DNA of 6,103 bases from an uncultured Opitutia bacterium (GTDB lineage Bacteria > Verrucomicrobiota > Verrucomicrobiia > Opitutales > Opitutaceae): assembly GCA_903938935.1 (NCBI GenBank), contig CAJAFD010000237.1, forward strand, positions 1 to 6,103, read 5' to 3'. This document shows positions 1 through 5,345 of the stretch, in pieces. The notes below the pieces were generated by a model. The model was not told the origin of the DNA. It saw nothing but the letters and a program-made list of their open reading frames with translations, and searched no databases. Each line of letters starts with the position of its first letter. Within the stretch, counting starts at the first letter, position 1. The position numbers and the translations under genes are program-made.

Positions 1-1
1 C

Positions 2-1096
2 TCTTACCTGCTCGGCTCAGGCTTGGGCCTTGGCTGGAAGGGTCAGCTCGCATTCTACCTCGTCCCGACCATCGCTTATGCAGTCATGTTCATGGGCCAA
101 TCTTTCCCTAAGTCGGAAGCGGCTGAAAAGGGCGCTTCGTTCTCTGAAATGTTTAAGGACGTCGGTATCCTCGGCTCGCTCGTTGCTTGCTACCTGCTCT
201 CCATTTTCTTGGGCAATGTGCTGGGACCAGTTTTCAATGTGGATAACCTCGGTCTTTATCTGGCGGGTGCGCTCTTGATCGTCGTGGGTCTGATCACGCG
301 TTTCTCGATCGGATCTTTGCTGCTCTTCGTGCTCTTTATCACTCACGCCATCGTCGGTGCGGTCGAGTTGGGCACCGATGGCTGGATCGAAGCCATCACC
401 GGCAATCTCTTCACCGCCGAGCAAGGCAAGATGCTCTTCATCTGGACTTCGGCCATCATGTTCGGCCTGCGCTTCTGCGCCCACTTCATTGAGACCAAGC
501 TGGGTCTTTCGCCGATCGGCATCTTGGTGGCTTCGGCTTTGTTGGCCTTTGTCGGCCTGCAGATGGCTTCGGGTATGAACAGCTTCGCCGTCGCGCTCGT
601 CGCCCTCGGTATTTACGCCCTCGGCAAGACGTTCTTCTGGCCCACGATGCTCGCGGTCGTCGGTGATCGTTTCCCGCGCTCGGGTGCCGTCGCCATGTCC
701 ATCATGGGTGGCATTGGTATGCTCTCCGCTGGTCTGATCGGCGGTCCTGGTCTCGGTTACGCCAAGGATCGTTTCACCGCAGAAGCGCTTATGAAGGAGG
801 CTCCGGCCGTCTACGCTTCAGCGAAGTCCACCACGGAATCGAAGTTCCTCTTTCTCTCGCCTGCTACCGCCGTCGCGGGTGACAAGCTCGAAGCTGCCAA
901 GAAGGCCGGCGACAAGGGCACGGCCGATCAAAAGGCGATCGTTGCCGCCAATCAGGCTGGTGACCGCGCTACGCTGAAGGCCGATTCCTACCTGCCGCTC
1001 GGGATGGCAGTGATCTACCTGCTCTTGCTGTTCTACTTTAAGAGCATCGGTGGTTACCGTGCGCTCAAGATCGAAGAGCAAGAAAAAGCCGCCTGA
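2..1096 (+). CDS. MFS transporter, C-terminal part (5' end outside window)
   Basis: The reading frame is open from base 2 to the TGA at 1094-1096, giving 364 residues; the true start lies upstream, and the TTG at 23 is not a credible start because hydrophobic coding sequence continues before it. The protein is a polytopic inner-membrane carrier, probably of the major facilitator superfamily. Counting from base 2, hydrophobic helices lie near residues 16-33, 54-78, 84-100, 103-122, 144-162, 170-189, 193-211, 228-250 and 331-346. The section with FFWPTM, GDRFPRSGA and a Gly-rich helix (GGIGMLSAGLIGG) resembles the C-terminal half of MFS permeases. An unusual feature is a hydrophilic Ala/Lys-rich stretch of about 74 residues (about 257-330) between the last two helices. 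Lysine is almost always AAG and GGT/GCT/CTC codons are frequent, which hints at high expression. The substrate cannot be told; a sugar or organic acid is possible. A strong terminator follows. Confidence 0.8.
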   Translation, partial: SYLLGSGLGLGWKGQLAFYLVPTIAYAVMFMGQSFPKSEAAEKGASFSEMFKDVGILGSLVACYLLSIFLGNVLGPVFNVDNLGLYLAGALLIVVGLITRFSIGSLLLFVLFITHAIVGAVELGTDGWIEAITGNLFTAEQGKMLFIWTSAIMFGLRFCAHFIETKLGLSPIGILVASALLAFVGLQMASGMNSFAVALVALGIYALGKTFFWPTMLAVVGDRFPRSGAVAMSIMGGIGMLSAGLIGGPGLGYAKDRFTAEALMKEAPAVYASAKSTTESKFLFLSPATAVAGDKLEAAKKAGDKGTADQKAIVAANQAGDRATLKADSYLPLGMAVIYLLLLFYFKSIGGYRALKIEEQEKAA

Positions 1097-1133
1097 GTTC
1101 GTAACATCGCGGGATAAACATCTCGCTTCATTT

Positions 1134-1172
1134 AAAAAAGAGCGGGCCCCCAGTGGGTCCGCTCTTTTTTTT
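1134..1172 (+). terminator. Rho-independent terminator after the MFS gene, probably bidirectional
   Basis: A 10-bp stem (1140-1149 with 1155-1164, one G-U wobble) closes a 5-nt loop (CCAGT). It is followed by eight T (1165-1172) and preceded by six A (1134-1139). It lies 38 bases after the MFS stop codon. Because the A-run on the left becomes a U-run on the opposite strand, it can also end transcription of the leftward hsp20 gene, whose stop is at 1195. Confidence 0.92.
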
Positions 1173-1194
1173 GGTCTTCAGGTTTGCGTCACGC

Positions 1195-1593
1195 TTACGC
1201 CACGCACGCCAACGGCGGGTGGCTGCCGACAACATCCCGCTTAGGCAGAGTCACACTTAATATGCCTTCGTGAATCTCCGCGCGCATGGCGGGATAATCA
1301 AAAGCCAGCCCCAGCCGCAGGCGCAAACGATAGTCGCGCTGCGCGCTTTCGAGGTGCAAGGTCGACCAATTCACCCGCACGTAGTGAGCCTTGCGCGCCG
1401 TGATCAACAGATCGGGCCCGCGCGCCTCGATGTCCACGCCGGCGGCCGTCACGCCGGGCACAAAAACATCCAGCTTGATGGCGTCGCCTTGATCTTGGCA
1501 CTCATAGTTCGGCTGTCTGAAAGACTCGACGGGCGTCACCTCCGCAGAGCGCGAGCTGCCGTTGGACTGAAGTGAGTTGATGATCGTGTGCAT
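1195..1593 (-). CDS. Small heat-shock protein, Hsp20/alpha-crystallin family
   Basis: A 132-residue cytoplasmic ATP-independent holdase that binds unfolding proteins and keeps them refoldable. The alpha-crystallin domain spans about residues 30-118: a first strand region (DAIKLDVFVPGV, 37-48), the ITA-RK strand (64-68), and the family-typical ending GILSVTLPK (110-118, matching GxLxVxLPK). The N-terminal arm is short (about 29 residues). The tail after LPK is about 14 residues and lacks the I/V-x-I/V anchor that many members use to form large oligomers, so it may form small assemblies. The ATG at 1593 is the start that gives a normal N-terminal arm; no Shine-Dalgarno is visible before it. Inverted repeats lie in the presumed 5' leader. 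It converges with the MFS gene on a shared terminator. Family assignment is confident; clients and regulation are unknown. Confidence 0.85.
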   Translation of the reverse strand: MHTIINSLQSNGSSRSAEVTPVESFRQPNYECQDQGDAIKLDVFVPGVTAAGVDIEARGPDLLITARKAHYVRVNWSTLHLESAQRDYRLRLRLGLAFDYPAMRAEIHEGILSVTLPKRDVVGSHPPLACVA

Positions 1594-1616
1594 GGGTGGG
1601 AAAGGCGGTGGCGTCC

Positions 1617-1716
1617 TGGAGCTTGGGGCTCCGGGCTTCTCGGGTGGGCTAAACGCGTCCGTGAGTGCGGCGGTTTAGCGGGAGAAGCCCGCGCGGGTTT
1701 TTTGGCTCCAGCTCCA
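1617..1716. repeat. Nested inverted repeats in the hsp20-mazG intergenic region
   Basis: Three perfect arm pairs share one centre: TGGAGCT (1617-1623) with AGCTCCA (1710-1716); GGGCTTCTC (1633-1641) with GAGAAGCCC (1682-1690); and GCTAAAC (1648-1654) with GTTTAGC (1673-1679). A second small hairpin, GGAGC/GCTCC (1618-1622 with 1628-1632), competes with the outermost arm. The gene-free stretch 1594-1917 holds this structure, then GC-rich sequence of no recognised kind to about 1800, then an AT-rich patch. On the minus strand the repeat sits 24 bases before the hsp20 start codon, so it would fold in that mRNA's leader if transcription starts upstream of it. It could be a regulatory leader, a REP-like palindrome or a worn-out miniature element; the sequence does not decide. 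Confidence 0.6.
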
Positions 1717-1800
1717 TTGGGCTGCGACCGAACGCATCTGTGCACAGCGCTGCTGGTCGGCCTTCGTGAGCGAAGTGCCGGCGGGGCGGTGGAGATGGTT

Positions 1801-1830
1801 TTGAGTGCGGTGCATGAGAGCGTTGGTAAT
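1801..1830 (+). promoter_or_regulatory. Possible sigma70-like promoter for the MazG-like gene
   Basis: TTGAGT (1801-1806) resembles a -35 box and GGTAAT (1825-1830) a -10 box, with an 18-bp spacer; each matches the consensus at four of six positions. The site lies at the start of an AT-rich patch (about 1826-1872) that stands out in GC-rich surroundings and precedes the pyrophosphohydrolase gene. Tentative: the boxes are weak and promoter rules in this lineage are uncertain. Confidence 0.25.
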
Positions 1831-1917
1831 TTATTTATGCAGCAGCTGTGCCAACATAGAAAAAATTTCTGATGGTGAAGATTGCGTGACGGCGCCTCGC
1901 CCGGCAGCTTCGCGCTC

Positions 1918-2292
1918 ATGGCTGCTGCAACCGATTCCACGACGAACTTGGCTGAACTGAAGGGCCGCGTGCTCGCCTTCGCCCGCGAGCGAGATTGGGA
2001 GCAATTTCACGCGCCGAAAAACCTCAGCATGGCGCTCGCCGCCGAGGCCGGCGAATTGATGGAGCATTTTTTGTGGAGCACGCCCGAGGCCTCGTGCGCG
2101 CACGTGGCTGATCCGATCAAGCGCGCCAAGATCGCCGAAGAATTAGCGGATGTCGTGATCTACGCGCTGGAGTTTGCCAACGTGGCGCAGATCGATGTCG
2201 CAGCCGCGATCGAGGCGAAGATGGCGGCCAACGCCCTGAAATATCCCGTCGAGAAAGCCAAAGGTCGCTCGGATAAATACACCGAGCTCTGA
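1918..2292 (+). CDS. MazG-like nucleotide pyrophosphohydrolase (RS21-C6/dCTPase type)
   Basis: A 124-residue single-domain all-alpha NTP pyrophosphohydrolase, expected to cleave (d)NTPs, often dCTP or modified dNTPs in this group, to the monophosphate and pyrophosphate, so cleaning the nucleotide pool. Visible signatures: RDWEQFHAPKNL (25-36), the ExxE metal site E43-AG-E46 followed by LMEHFLW, the ExxD metal site E75-LA-D78 followed by VVIYAL, and the conserved C-terminus KYPVEKAKG then KY (108-121). All four expected acidic Mg2+ ligands are present. The ATG at 1918 is chosen because homology begins shortly after it; a TTG at 1882 would add 12 residues of no family character. No Shine-Dalgarno is visible. 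It stands alone, with divergent hsp20 upstream and a convergent gene downstream. The family call is strong; the exact nucleotide substrate is not determined. Confidence 0.88.
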   Translation: MAAATDSTTNLAELKGRVLAFARERDWEQFHAPKNLSMALAAEAGELMEHFLWSTPEASCAHVADPIKRAKIAEELADVVIYALEFANVAQIDVAAAIEAKMAANALKYPVEKAKGRSDKYTEL

Positions 2293-2335
2293 TCGACGGC
2301 GGACGTTGGCTTTTTAGTTTCGGGTTTTAACGCGC

Positions 2336-2368
2336 AAAAAAAAAGGCCGCGCCGTGAAGCGCGACCTT
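2336..2368 (-). terminator. Rho-independent terminator for the DUF5069 gene
   Basis: Read on the minus strand, a 10-bp stem (2368-2359 with 2352-2343, one G-U wobble) with a 6-nt loop is followed by a U-run from the A-tract at 2336-2344. On the plus strand the same pair is an A-C mismatch and no T-run follows, so it points leftward. It lies 26 bases beyond the stop codon at 2395. A second hairpin, TTGGGC/GCCCAA with a 3-nt loop (2380-2394), abuts the stop codon directly. Confidence 0.88.
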
Positions 2369-2394
2369 GGGCTAACGTTTTGGGCGGCGCCCAA

Positions 2395-2841
2395 TCAGGC
2401 TTTGCCGCCGTAGCTGATGAAGTCGTCGAGATCGAGCATCTCGGCGAACGAGCGGATATCTTCGCGGGCGGATTTGTTGCCCTTGATGACGCTCGCGATC
2501 CATTCGTGGCCTTCAGCGTCGCCGGGCCCGAGTTGCTCGAGCCAAGCGGACCAAGCGAGGACTTCGTAAGGTTGGCGTTTGGTGTTGGCGTTTAACCACG
2601 TGAGGATTTCGACGTCGGTTTTGCCGGCTTTAATTTCGGCGAGCATGGCGTCGGCGGTGACGCCGACGAACGCGAAGAGCTGTTGGTCGAGCGGGCAGTT
2701 GTAATGGTAATCGGCGCCCTTGTTGGCGATGACGGCGCGGGCCTTGTCGAGCAGGCGGGCGAGATGGGCGTATCCGCCGATGCGCACACGGACGCTGCGC
2801 GGAGGATGTTGAGTGAGGTCGGGATTGCTGTAGTTGATCAT
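2395..2841 (-). CDS. DUF5069 domain protein
   Basis: A 148-residue soluble protein with no signal peptide or membrane segment. It matches the DUF5069 pattern from end to end: PPRSVRVRIGGY (13-24), LARLLDKARAVIA (28-39) followed by KGADYHYNCPLDQQL (41-55), the TDVEILTWLNA region (75-85), and LDLDD near the C-terminus (136-140). The conserved R-x-G-Y, DKARA, Y-x-NCPLD set is the family hallmark; a conserved Cys49 and acidic residues might form an active or metal site, but no biochemical role is known to me. Length is typical. The ATG at 2841 gives the usual short N-terminus; no Shine-Dalgarno precedes it. It is transcribed alone, divergently from the membrane-protein gene at 2920 and ending at its own terminator. 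Confidence 0.85.
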   Translation of the reverse strand: MINYSNPDLTQHPPRSVRVRIGGYAHLARLLDKARAVIANKGADYHYNCPLDQQLFAFVGVTADAMLAEIKAGKTDVEILTWLNANTKRQPYEVLAWSAWLEQLGPGDAEGHEWIASVIKGNKSAREDIRSFAEMLDLDDFISYGGKA

Positions 2842-2919
2842 GGACGCAAGGATTGAAATTTAGATTTCACTTTCACGCAAGCGGCGGGATGTTGAAGCGA
2901 TCAATTTGGCTCGCTGCCC
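2842..2919. promoter_or_regulatory. Divergent intergenic region, DUF5069 / membrane protein
   Basis: These 78 bases must hold the start signals of two divergent genes. It contains a small inverted repeat, GAAAT-TTAG-ATTTC (2855-2868), in a local AT-rich patch, and a direct repeat ACGCAAG (2844-2850 and 2875-2881) flanking it. These could be operator or promoter parts, but no clear -35/-10 pair stands out for either gene. Confidence 0.3.
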
Positions 2920-3279
2920 ATGAAAAACACCCACGTCGTCCGCAATTACTATGTGCTCCCGTGCTGTTTGCTGCTGCTGAATCTCTGCGTGGAAATCGTG
3001 AGTTATAAGGCGCGGGTTTTCGGCGATCCTTTTCTGCGCACGGGCGCGATCATGGGCATGGTGCTGTTCGGCGGCTCGTTGGTGGGATTTGTCGTCTCGC
3101 CGATGATCGGGCGGCTCGTGGGCTCCCTACAGCGGAGTAGTCGGCGTACGGGCGGGGAATTAGGGGAAATTTTTTTCCTACTCTTGCTCGGCGCGTTGGT
3201 GTTTTGGCTCTATTACCGCGTGTACATCATCGGGCCGGAGTCCGTGCTGCCGGCGGAGTGGCTGAATCCGAAAATTTGA
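2920..3279 (+). CDS. Small integral membrane protein of unknown function
   Basis: I do not recognise a family. The frame encodes 119 residues from the ATG at 2920 to the TGA at 3277-3279. Three hydrophobic helices are visible: about 10-28 (Leu-rich, with Cys15, Cys16 and Cys23), 42-63 (Gly-rich, GAIMGMVLFGGSLVGFVVS) and 83-105 (aromatic end FWLYYR). A basic loop (about 65-77, RLVGSLQRSSRR) between helices 2 and 3 suggests, by the positive-inside rule, a cytoplasmic loop and an external C-terminus. It is not an obvious shadow, because the helices are coherent and no other gene occupies the region. It is divergent from the DUF5069 gene and its stop lies 8 bases from the convergent mogA stop, with no terminator between. 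Function cannot be inferred. Confidence 0.65.
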   Translation: MKNTHVVRNYYVLPCCLLLLNLCVEIVSYKARVFGDPFLRTGAIMGMVLFGGSLVGFVVSPMIGRLVGSLQRSSRRTGGELGEIFFLLLLGALVFWLYYRVYIIGPESVLPAEWLNPKI

Positions 3280-3287
3280 AGCGCTGC

Positions 3288-3818
3288 TCAGGCTTTCGGG
3301 CGGAAACTTTTCATAACCTCGGCTCGGGTTTCGAGCCGGGCCGCGCCGATGAGATCGAGGCAATAAGGAATCGCGGGGAAAACGGCGGCGAGATTTTCGC
3401 CGATGGCTTTCGGACGACCGGGGAGATTGACGATGAGCGTGCGCCCGCGGATGCCCGCCGTCTGGCGCGATAAGATCGCGGTGGGGACGTACTGAAGCGA
3501 CGTCGTTCGCATGAGTTCGCCGAAACCGGGTAGTTCTTTCTCGAGCACGGCGCGCGTGGCTTCCGGCGTGACGTCTCGGGGCGCGGGGCCGGTGCCGCCG
3601 GTCGTCACGATGAGCGCGCAACCTGCTTCGTCGGCCATGCGGCGGAGTTCGGCTTCGATGACCGGGCGCTCGTCGGGGATGATTTTATAATCGAGCTCGA
3701 ATTCCGTCGTGAGCCACGTGCGCAACAGGGCGACGCAAGCCTGGCCGGGTTCGTCGGCGTAGATGCCGGCGCTGGCGCGATCGGAGATGTTGAGGATACC
3801 GATTTTGGGGAGGCTCAT
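3288..3818 (-). CDS. mogA: Molybdopterin adenylyltransferase MogA
   Basis: A cytoplasmic enzyme of molybdenum cofactor synthesis that adenylates molybdopterin with ATP, preparing it for molybdate insertion by MoeA. The 176 residues follow E. coli MogA closely: IGILNISDRASAG (6-18), IIPDE with Asp49, TTGGTGPAPRDVTPEA (72-87) containing Asp82, PGFGELMR (97-104), VPTAILSRQ (111-119), NLPGRPK (131-137), and the C-terminal SFRPK. Asp49 and Asp82 fall at the same numbers as the catalytic or ligand-contacting aspartates of the E. coli enzyme. It is about 19 residues shorter than E. coli MogA (195), mostly because the segment before PYC (around 143-153) is about a dozen residues shorter and the tail is trimmed. 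Its ATG overlaps the gluQ stop as ATGA (3818-3815), so translational coupling is likely. No other cofactor genes are in the window. Confidence 0.92.
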   Translation of the reverse strand: MSLPKIGILNISDRASAGIYADEPGQACVALLRTWLTTEFELDYKIIPDERPVIEAELRRMADEAGCALIVTTGGTGPAPRDVTPEATRAVLEKELPGFGELMRTTSLQYVPTAILSRQTAGIRGRTLIVNLPGRPKAIGENLAAVFPAIPYCLDLIGAARLETRAEVMKSFRPKA

Positions 3819-4657
3819 GCGGGGGCGTGGCGAAAGGTTTCGATGATCTGCGCGGGAGTCACGCCCTGTTCGCGCAGGGCGCGCAGGCTGAGGGCGTCGT
3901 GGCGTTTGGCGAGGCGGACGCCGGCGTCGTCGAGCATCAGCGGGGCGTGATAAAACTCGGGTGCGGGGGCGCCGAGCGCGCGGAAGAGAAGGAGCTGGCG
4001 AAAGGTGCTTTTCACGAGATCGGCGCCGCGGACCACTTCGGTGATGCGGAGGTCGGCGTCGTCGACGGCGCAGGCGAGTTGGTAGCTCGGTACGCCGTCT
4101 TTGCGCCAGACGAGGAAGTCGCCGAAGTCGCGGCCGGCGGTGGCGGTTTGCGGGCCGAGGGCGTGGTCTTGAAACGTGAGCGTTTCGCCATCGGGCACGC
4201 GGAAACGCCAGTTGACGGCGAGCGTGTCGGTGAGTGGAGGGAGCGGGGCGTCGAGCGCGGGACGAAATTGCGGCGGGTAAATGGGTTCGTCGTTATCGCC
4301 GCCCTCGTGTGGGGCGCCGATGGCGTCGAGCACATCGCGACGCGTGCGCGTGCAGGGGAAAATGGCGCCCGCGGCGTGGAGGCGGGTGAGCGCGGCGCGA
4401 TAAAGCGGGAGACGTTGGCTCTGGGCGATGACGGGTTCTTCCCAAGTGAAACCTAGCCAGCGCAGGTCTTCGAGCATCGCGGCGACAAAATCGAGGCGGA
4501 AGCGGATCGCATCGAGGTCGTCGTTGCGCAGTAAAAGCGTGCCGCCGGCGGCGCTGGCGCGCTCGGCGGCGAGCCAGAACGTGCGGGCGTGACCGAGGTG
4601 GAGATGCCCGGTGGGCGAGGGCGCGAGCCGGCCGCGATAGGTTTTAGAAAGTGCCAA
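3815..4657 (-). CDS. gluQ: Glutamyl-Q tRNA(Asp) synthetase (GluQRS), zinc site degenerate
   Basis: A truncated class I GluRS paralogue lacking the anticodon-binding half. It activates glutamate and transfers it to queuosine at position 34 of tRNA(Asp). The 280 residues show the N-terminal RGRLAPSPTGHLHLGHAR with HIGH motif H20-L-G-H23, LLRNDDLD (42-49), YQLACAVDDADLRITEVVRGADL (192-214), FYHAPLML (235-242), and the KMSKS-like RLAKRHDALSL (249-258). Family zinc ligands are C-x-C and, further on, Y-x3-C. Here only Cys102 and Tyr127 remain; the other positions are Arg104 and Phe131, so zinc binding is probably lost. The start is TTG at 4657, the only plausible one because conserved sequence begins at residue 7; no Shine-Dalgarno is seen. 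It is first in an operon with mogA (ATGA overlap) and divergent from the LOG gene. Family is secure; retained activity is likely, since catalytic motifs are intact. Confidence 0.92.
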   Translation of the reverse strand: MALSKTYRGRLAPSPTGHLHLGHARTFWLAAERASAAGGTLLLRNDDLDAIRFRLDFVAAMLEDLRWLGFTWEEPVIAQSQRLPLYRAALTRLHAAGAIFPCTRTRRDVLDAIGAPHEGGDNDEPIYPPQFRPALDAPLPPLTDTLAVNWRFRVPDGETLTFQDHALGPQTATAGRDFGDFLVWRKDGVPSYQLACAVDDADLRITEVVRGADLVKSTFRQLLLFRALGAPAPEFYHAPLMLDDAGVRLAKRHDALSLRALREQGVTPAQIIETFRHAPA

Positions 4658-4670
4658 GGGGAAAGTTAAA

Positions 4671-4680
4671 AAGGAGGAGG
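4671..4680 (+). promoter_or_regulatory. Strong Shine-Dalgarno for a 19-codon leader ORF
   Basis: AAGGAGGAGG is an excellent match to the 16S rRNA 3' end and lies 4-7 bases before an ATG at 4685. It is the only strong ribosome-binding site visible in the window. That ATG opens a 19-codon ORF rather than the recognisable LOG gene, whose ATG (4753) is too distant for direct use. Confidence 0.6.
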
Positions 4681-4684
4681 CGAA

Positions 4685-4744
4685 ATGAATTTCGTCGAAC
4701 AGAGCTTGGCGTTTCTCAGGTCGAGGCTCAATCCTCGGTCTTAA
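4685..4744 (+). CDS. Possible 19-residue leader peptide upstream of the LOG gene
   Basis: ATG at 4685 to TAA at 4742-4744 encodes MNFVEQSLAFLRSRLNPRS. It has an ideal Shine-Dalgarno and ends 8 bases before the ATG of the LOG gene, which has no ribosome-binding site of its own. It does not look like a classical amino-acid attenuator (no run of one residue, though three Arg and three Leu occur). The likely role, if real, is translational coupling: ribosomes finishing here could re-initiate at 4753. A hairpin overlaps its last eight codons. It might also be a chance ORF or a relic; proof would need ribosome profiling or conservation. Confidence 0.4.
   Translation: MNFVEQSLAFLRSRLNPRS
4718..4741 (+). 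promoter_or_regulatory. Hairpin just before the LOG start codon
   Basis: AGGTCGAGG (4718-4726) pairs with CCTCGGTCT (4733-4741), nine pairs including two G-U, around the 6-nt loop CTCAAT. It is followed by an A/T-rich but not U-run sequence (TAAATAAACTT), so it is not a normal terminator. It covers the last codons of the 19-codon ORF and ends 11 bases before the LOG ATG, so translating ribosomes would melt it. A role in translation control is inference. Confidence 0.4.
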
Positions 4745-4752
4745 ATAAACTT

Positions 4753-5334
4753 ATGAGCAAATTACTGTGCGTTTACTGTGCTTCAAGCGACCGAGTTGAT
4801 CCTAAGTATGCGACGGCCGCGACGCAGTTGGGAAAACTCATGGTGGAGCAGGGTTGGGGGCTCGTCTACGGCGGCGGTAAAACCGGGCTGATGGGCGCGA
4901 TCGCCCGATCGGTGAAGGCGAACGGAGGTCGGGTGGTCGGGGTGATTCCTGATTTCATGAAGGCGCGCGAGCTGGCATTCGACGAGGCCGACGAACTCAT
5001 CACCGTGATCACGATGCGCGAGCGAAAGCTCCTCATGGAGACGCGCGCCGACGCCTTTGTGACGTTGCCGGGCGGTTTTGGAACGCTTGAGGAGATCATG
5101 GAAATCCTCACGTTGCGCCAATTACACGTGGTCAACAAACCCTGCGTGTTTCTCAACCAAGATGGATTTTACGACGATCTGTTGCGGTTGTTCGAAAAAA
5201 TGCTCGCCGAGAAGTTTTTCAAACCCTCGAACATGGATTTGTTTCGCGTGGCGAATACCGTCGACGACGTGTTTGCGCAGATCGCGCTGGCGGCCGAAGC
5301 GAAGCTGGAGCCGAAGTGGTTCGACACGCGCTAA
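4753..5334 (+). CDS. LOG-family nucleoside 5'-monophosphate phosphoribohydrolase (TIGR00730)
   Basis: A 193-residue cytoplasmic Rossmann-fold protein of the LOG ('lysine decarboxylase'-misnamed) family, which cleaves nucleoside monophosphates, including cytokinin ribotides, to base plus ribose 5-phosphate. Motifs: VYCASSDR near the N-terminus (7-14), VYGGGKTGLMGAIA (38-51), GVIPDFM (63-69), MRERK (88-92) with the likely catalytic Arg91, and PGGFGTLEE (106-114) with the likely catalytic Glu114. KP-FLN (129-135) and GFYDDLL (138-144) complete the pattern. The ATG at 4753 starts the homologous region exactly (MSKLLCVYCASS); longer in-frame versions add Arg-rich sequence unrelated to the family. 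It has no Shine-Dalgarno and is preceded by a short ORF with a strong one. A NUDIX gene follows after 11 bases, so they are probably co-transcribed. In bacteria the role is more likely nucleotide salvage or housecleaning than hormone production. Confidence 0.9.
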   Translation: MSKLLCVYCASSDRVDPKYATAATQLGKLMVEQGWGLVYGGGKTGLMGAIARSVKANGGRVVGVIPDFMKARELAFDEADELITVITMRERKLLMETRADAFVTLPGGFGTLEEIMEILTLRQLHVVNKPCVFLNQDGFYDDLLRLFEKMLAEKFFKPSNMDLFRVANTVDDVFAQIALAAEAKLEPKWFDTR

Positions 5335-5345
5335 GTCGAACTGCG

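Noticed and set aside
1687..1703. GCCCGCGCGGG followed by six T as a plus-strand terminator
   Set aside because: The stem is only about six weak pairs, no gene lies upstream on that strand, and the arms also belong to the larger inverted repeat.
1659..1830. GAGTGCGG-like words (near 1664 and 1803) suggesting a CIRCE heat-shock operator
   Set aside because: CIRCE needs TTAGCACTC-N9-GAGTGCTAA; neither site has the left half or the correct right end.
1588..1872. A 94-codon plus-strand ORF (GTG start) filling the hsp20-mazG gap
   Set aside because: Its translation is Gly/Arg/Trp-rich without family character, its start overlaps the hsp20 start codon region antisense, and it runs through the inverted repeats. 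More likely a chance frame in GC-rich DNA.
1882..1917. TTG start adding 12 residues to the MazG-like protein
   Set aside because: The extra residues lack conservation signs and the ATG at 1918 gives the normal family length.
3178..3621. A 147-codon minus-strand ORF spanning the membrane protein and mogA ends
   Set aside because: The translation is an Arg/His-rich frame-shifted reading of mogA with no domain features.
3827..4456. A 209-codon plus-strand ORF opposite gluQ
   Set aside because: It is the antisense shadow of a well-supported gene; its Ala/Glu/Gly-rich translation is typical of such GC-rich shadows.
4651..4752. In-frame 34-residue N-terminal extension of the LOG protein
   Set aside because: The extension is Arg/Lys-rich, lacks family similarity, and the ATG at 4753 begins exactly at the conserved N-terminus.
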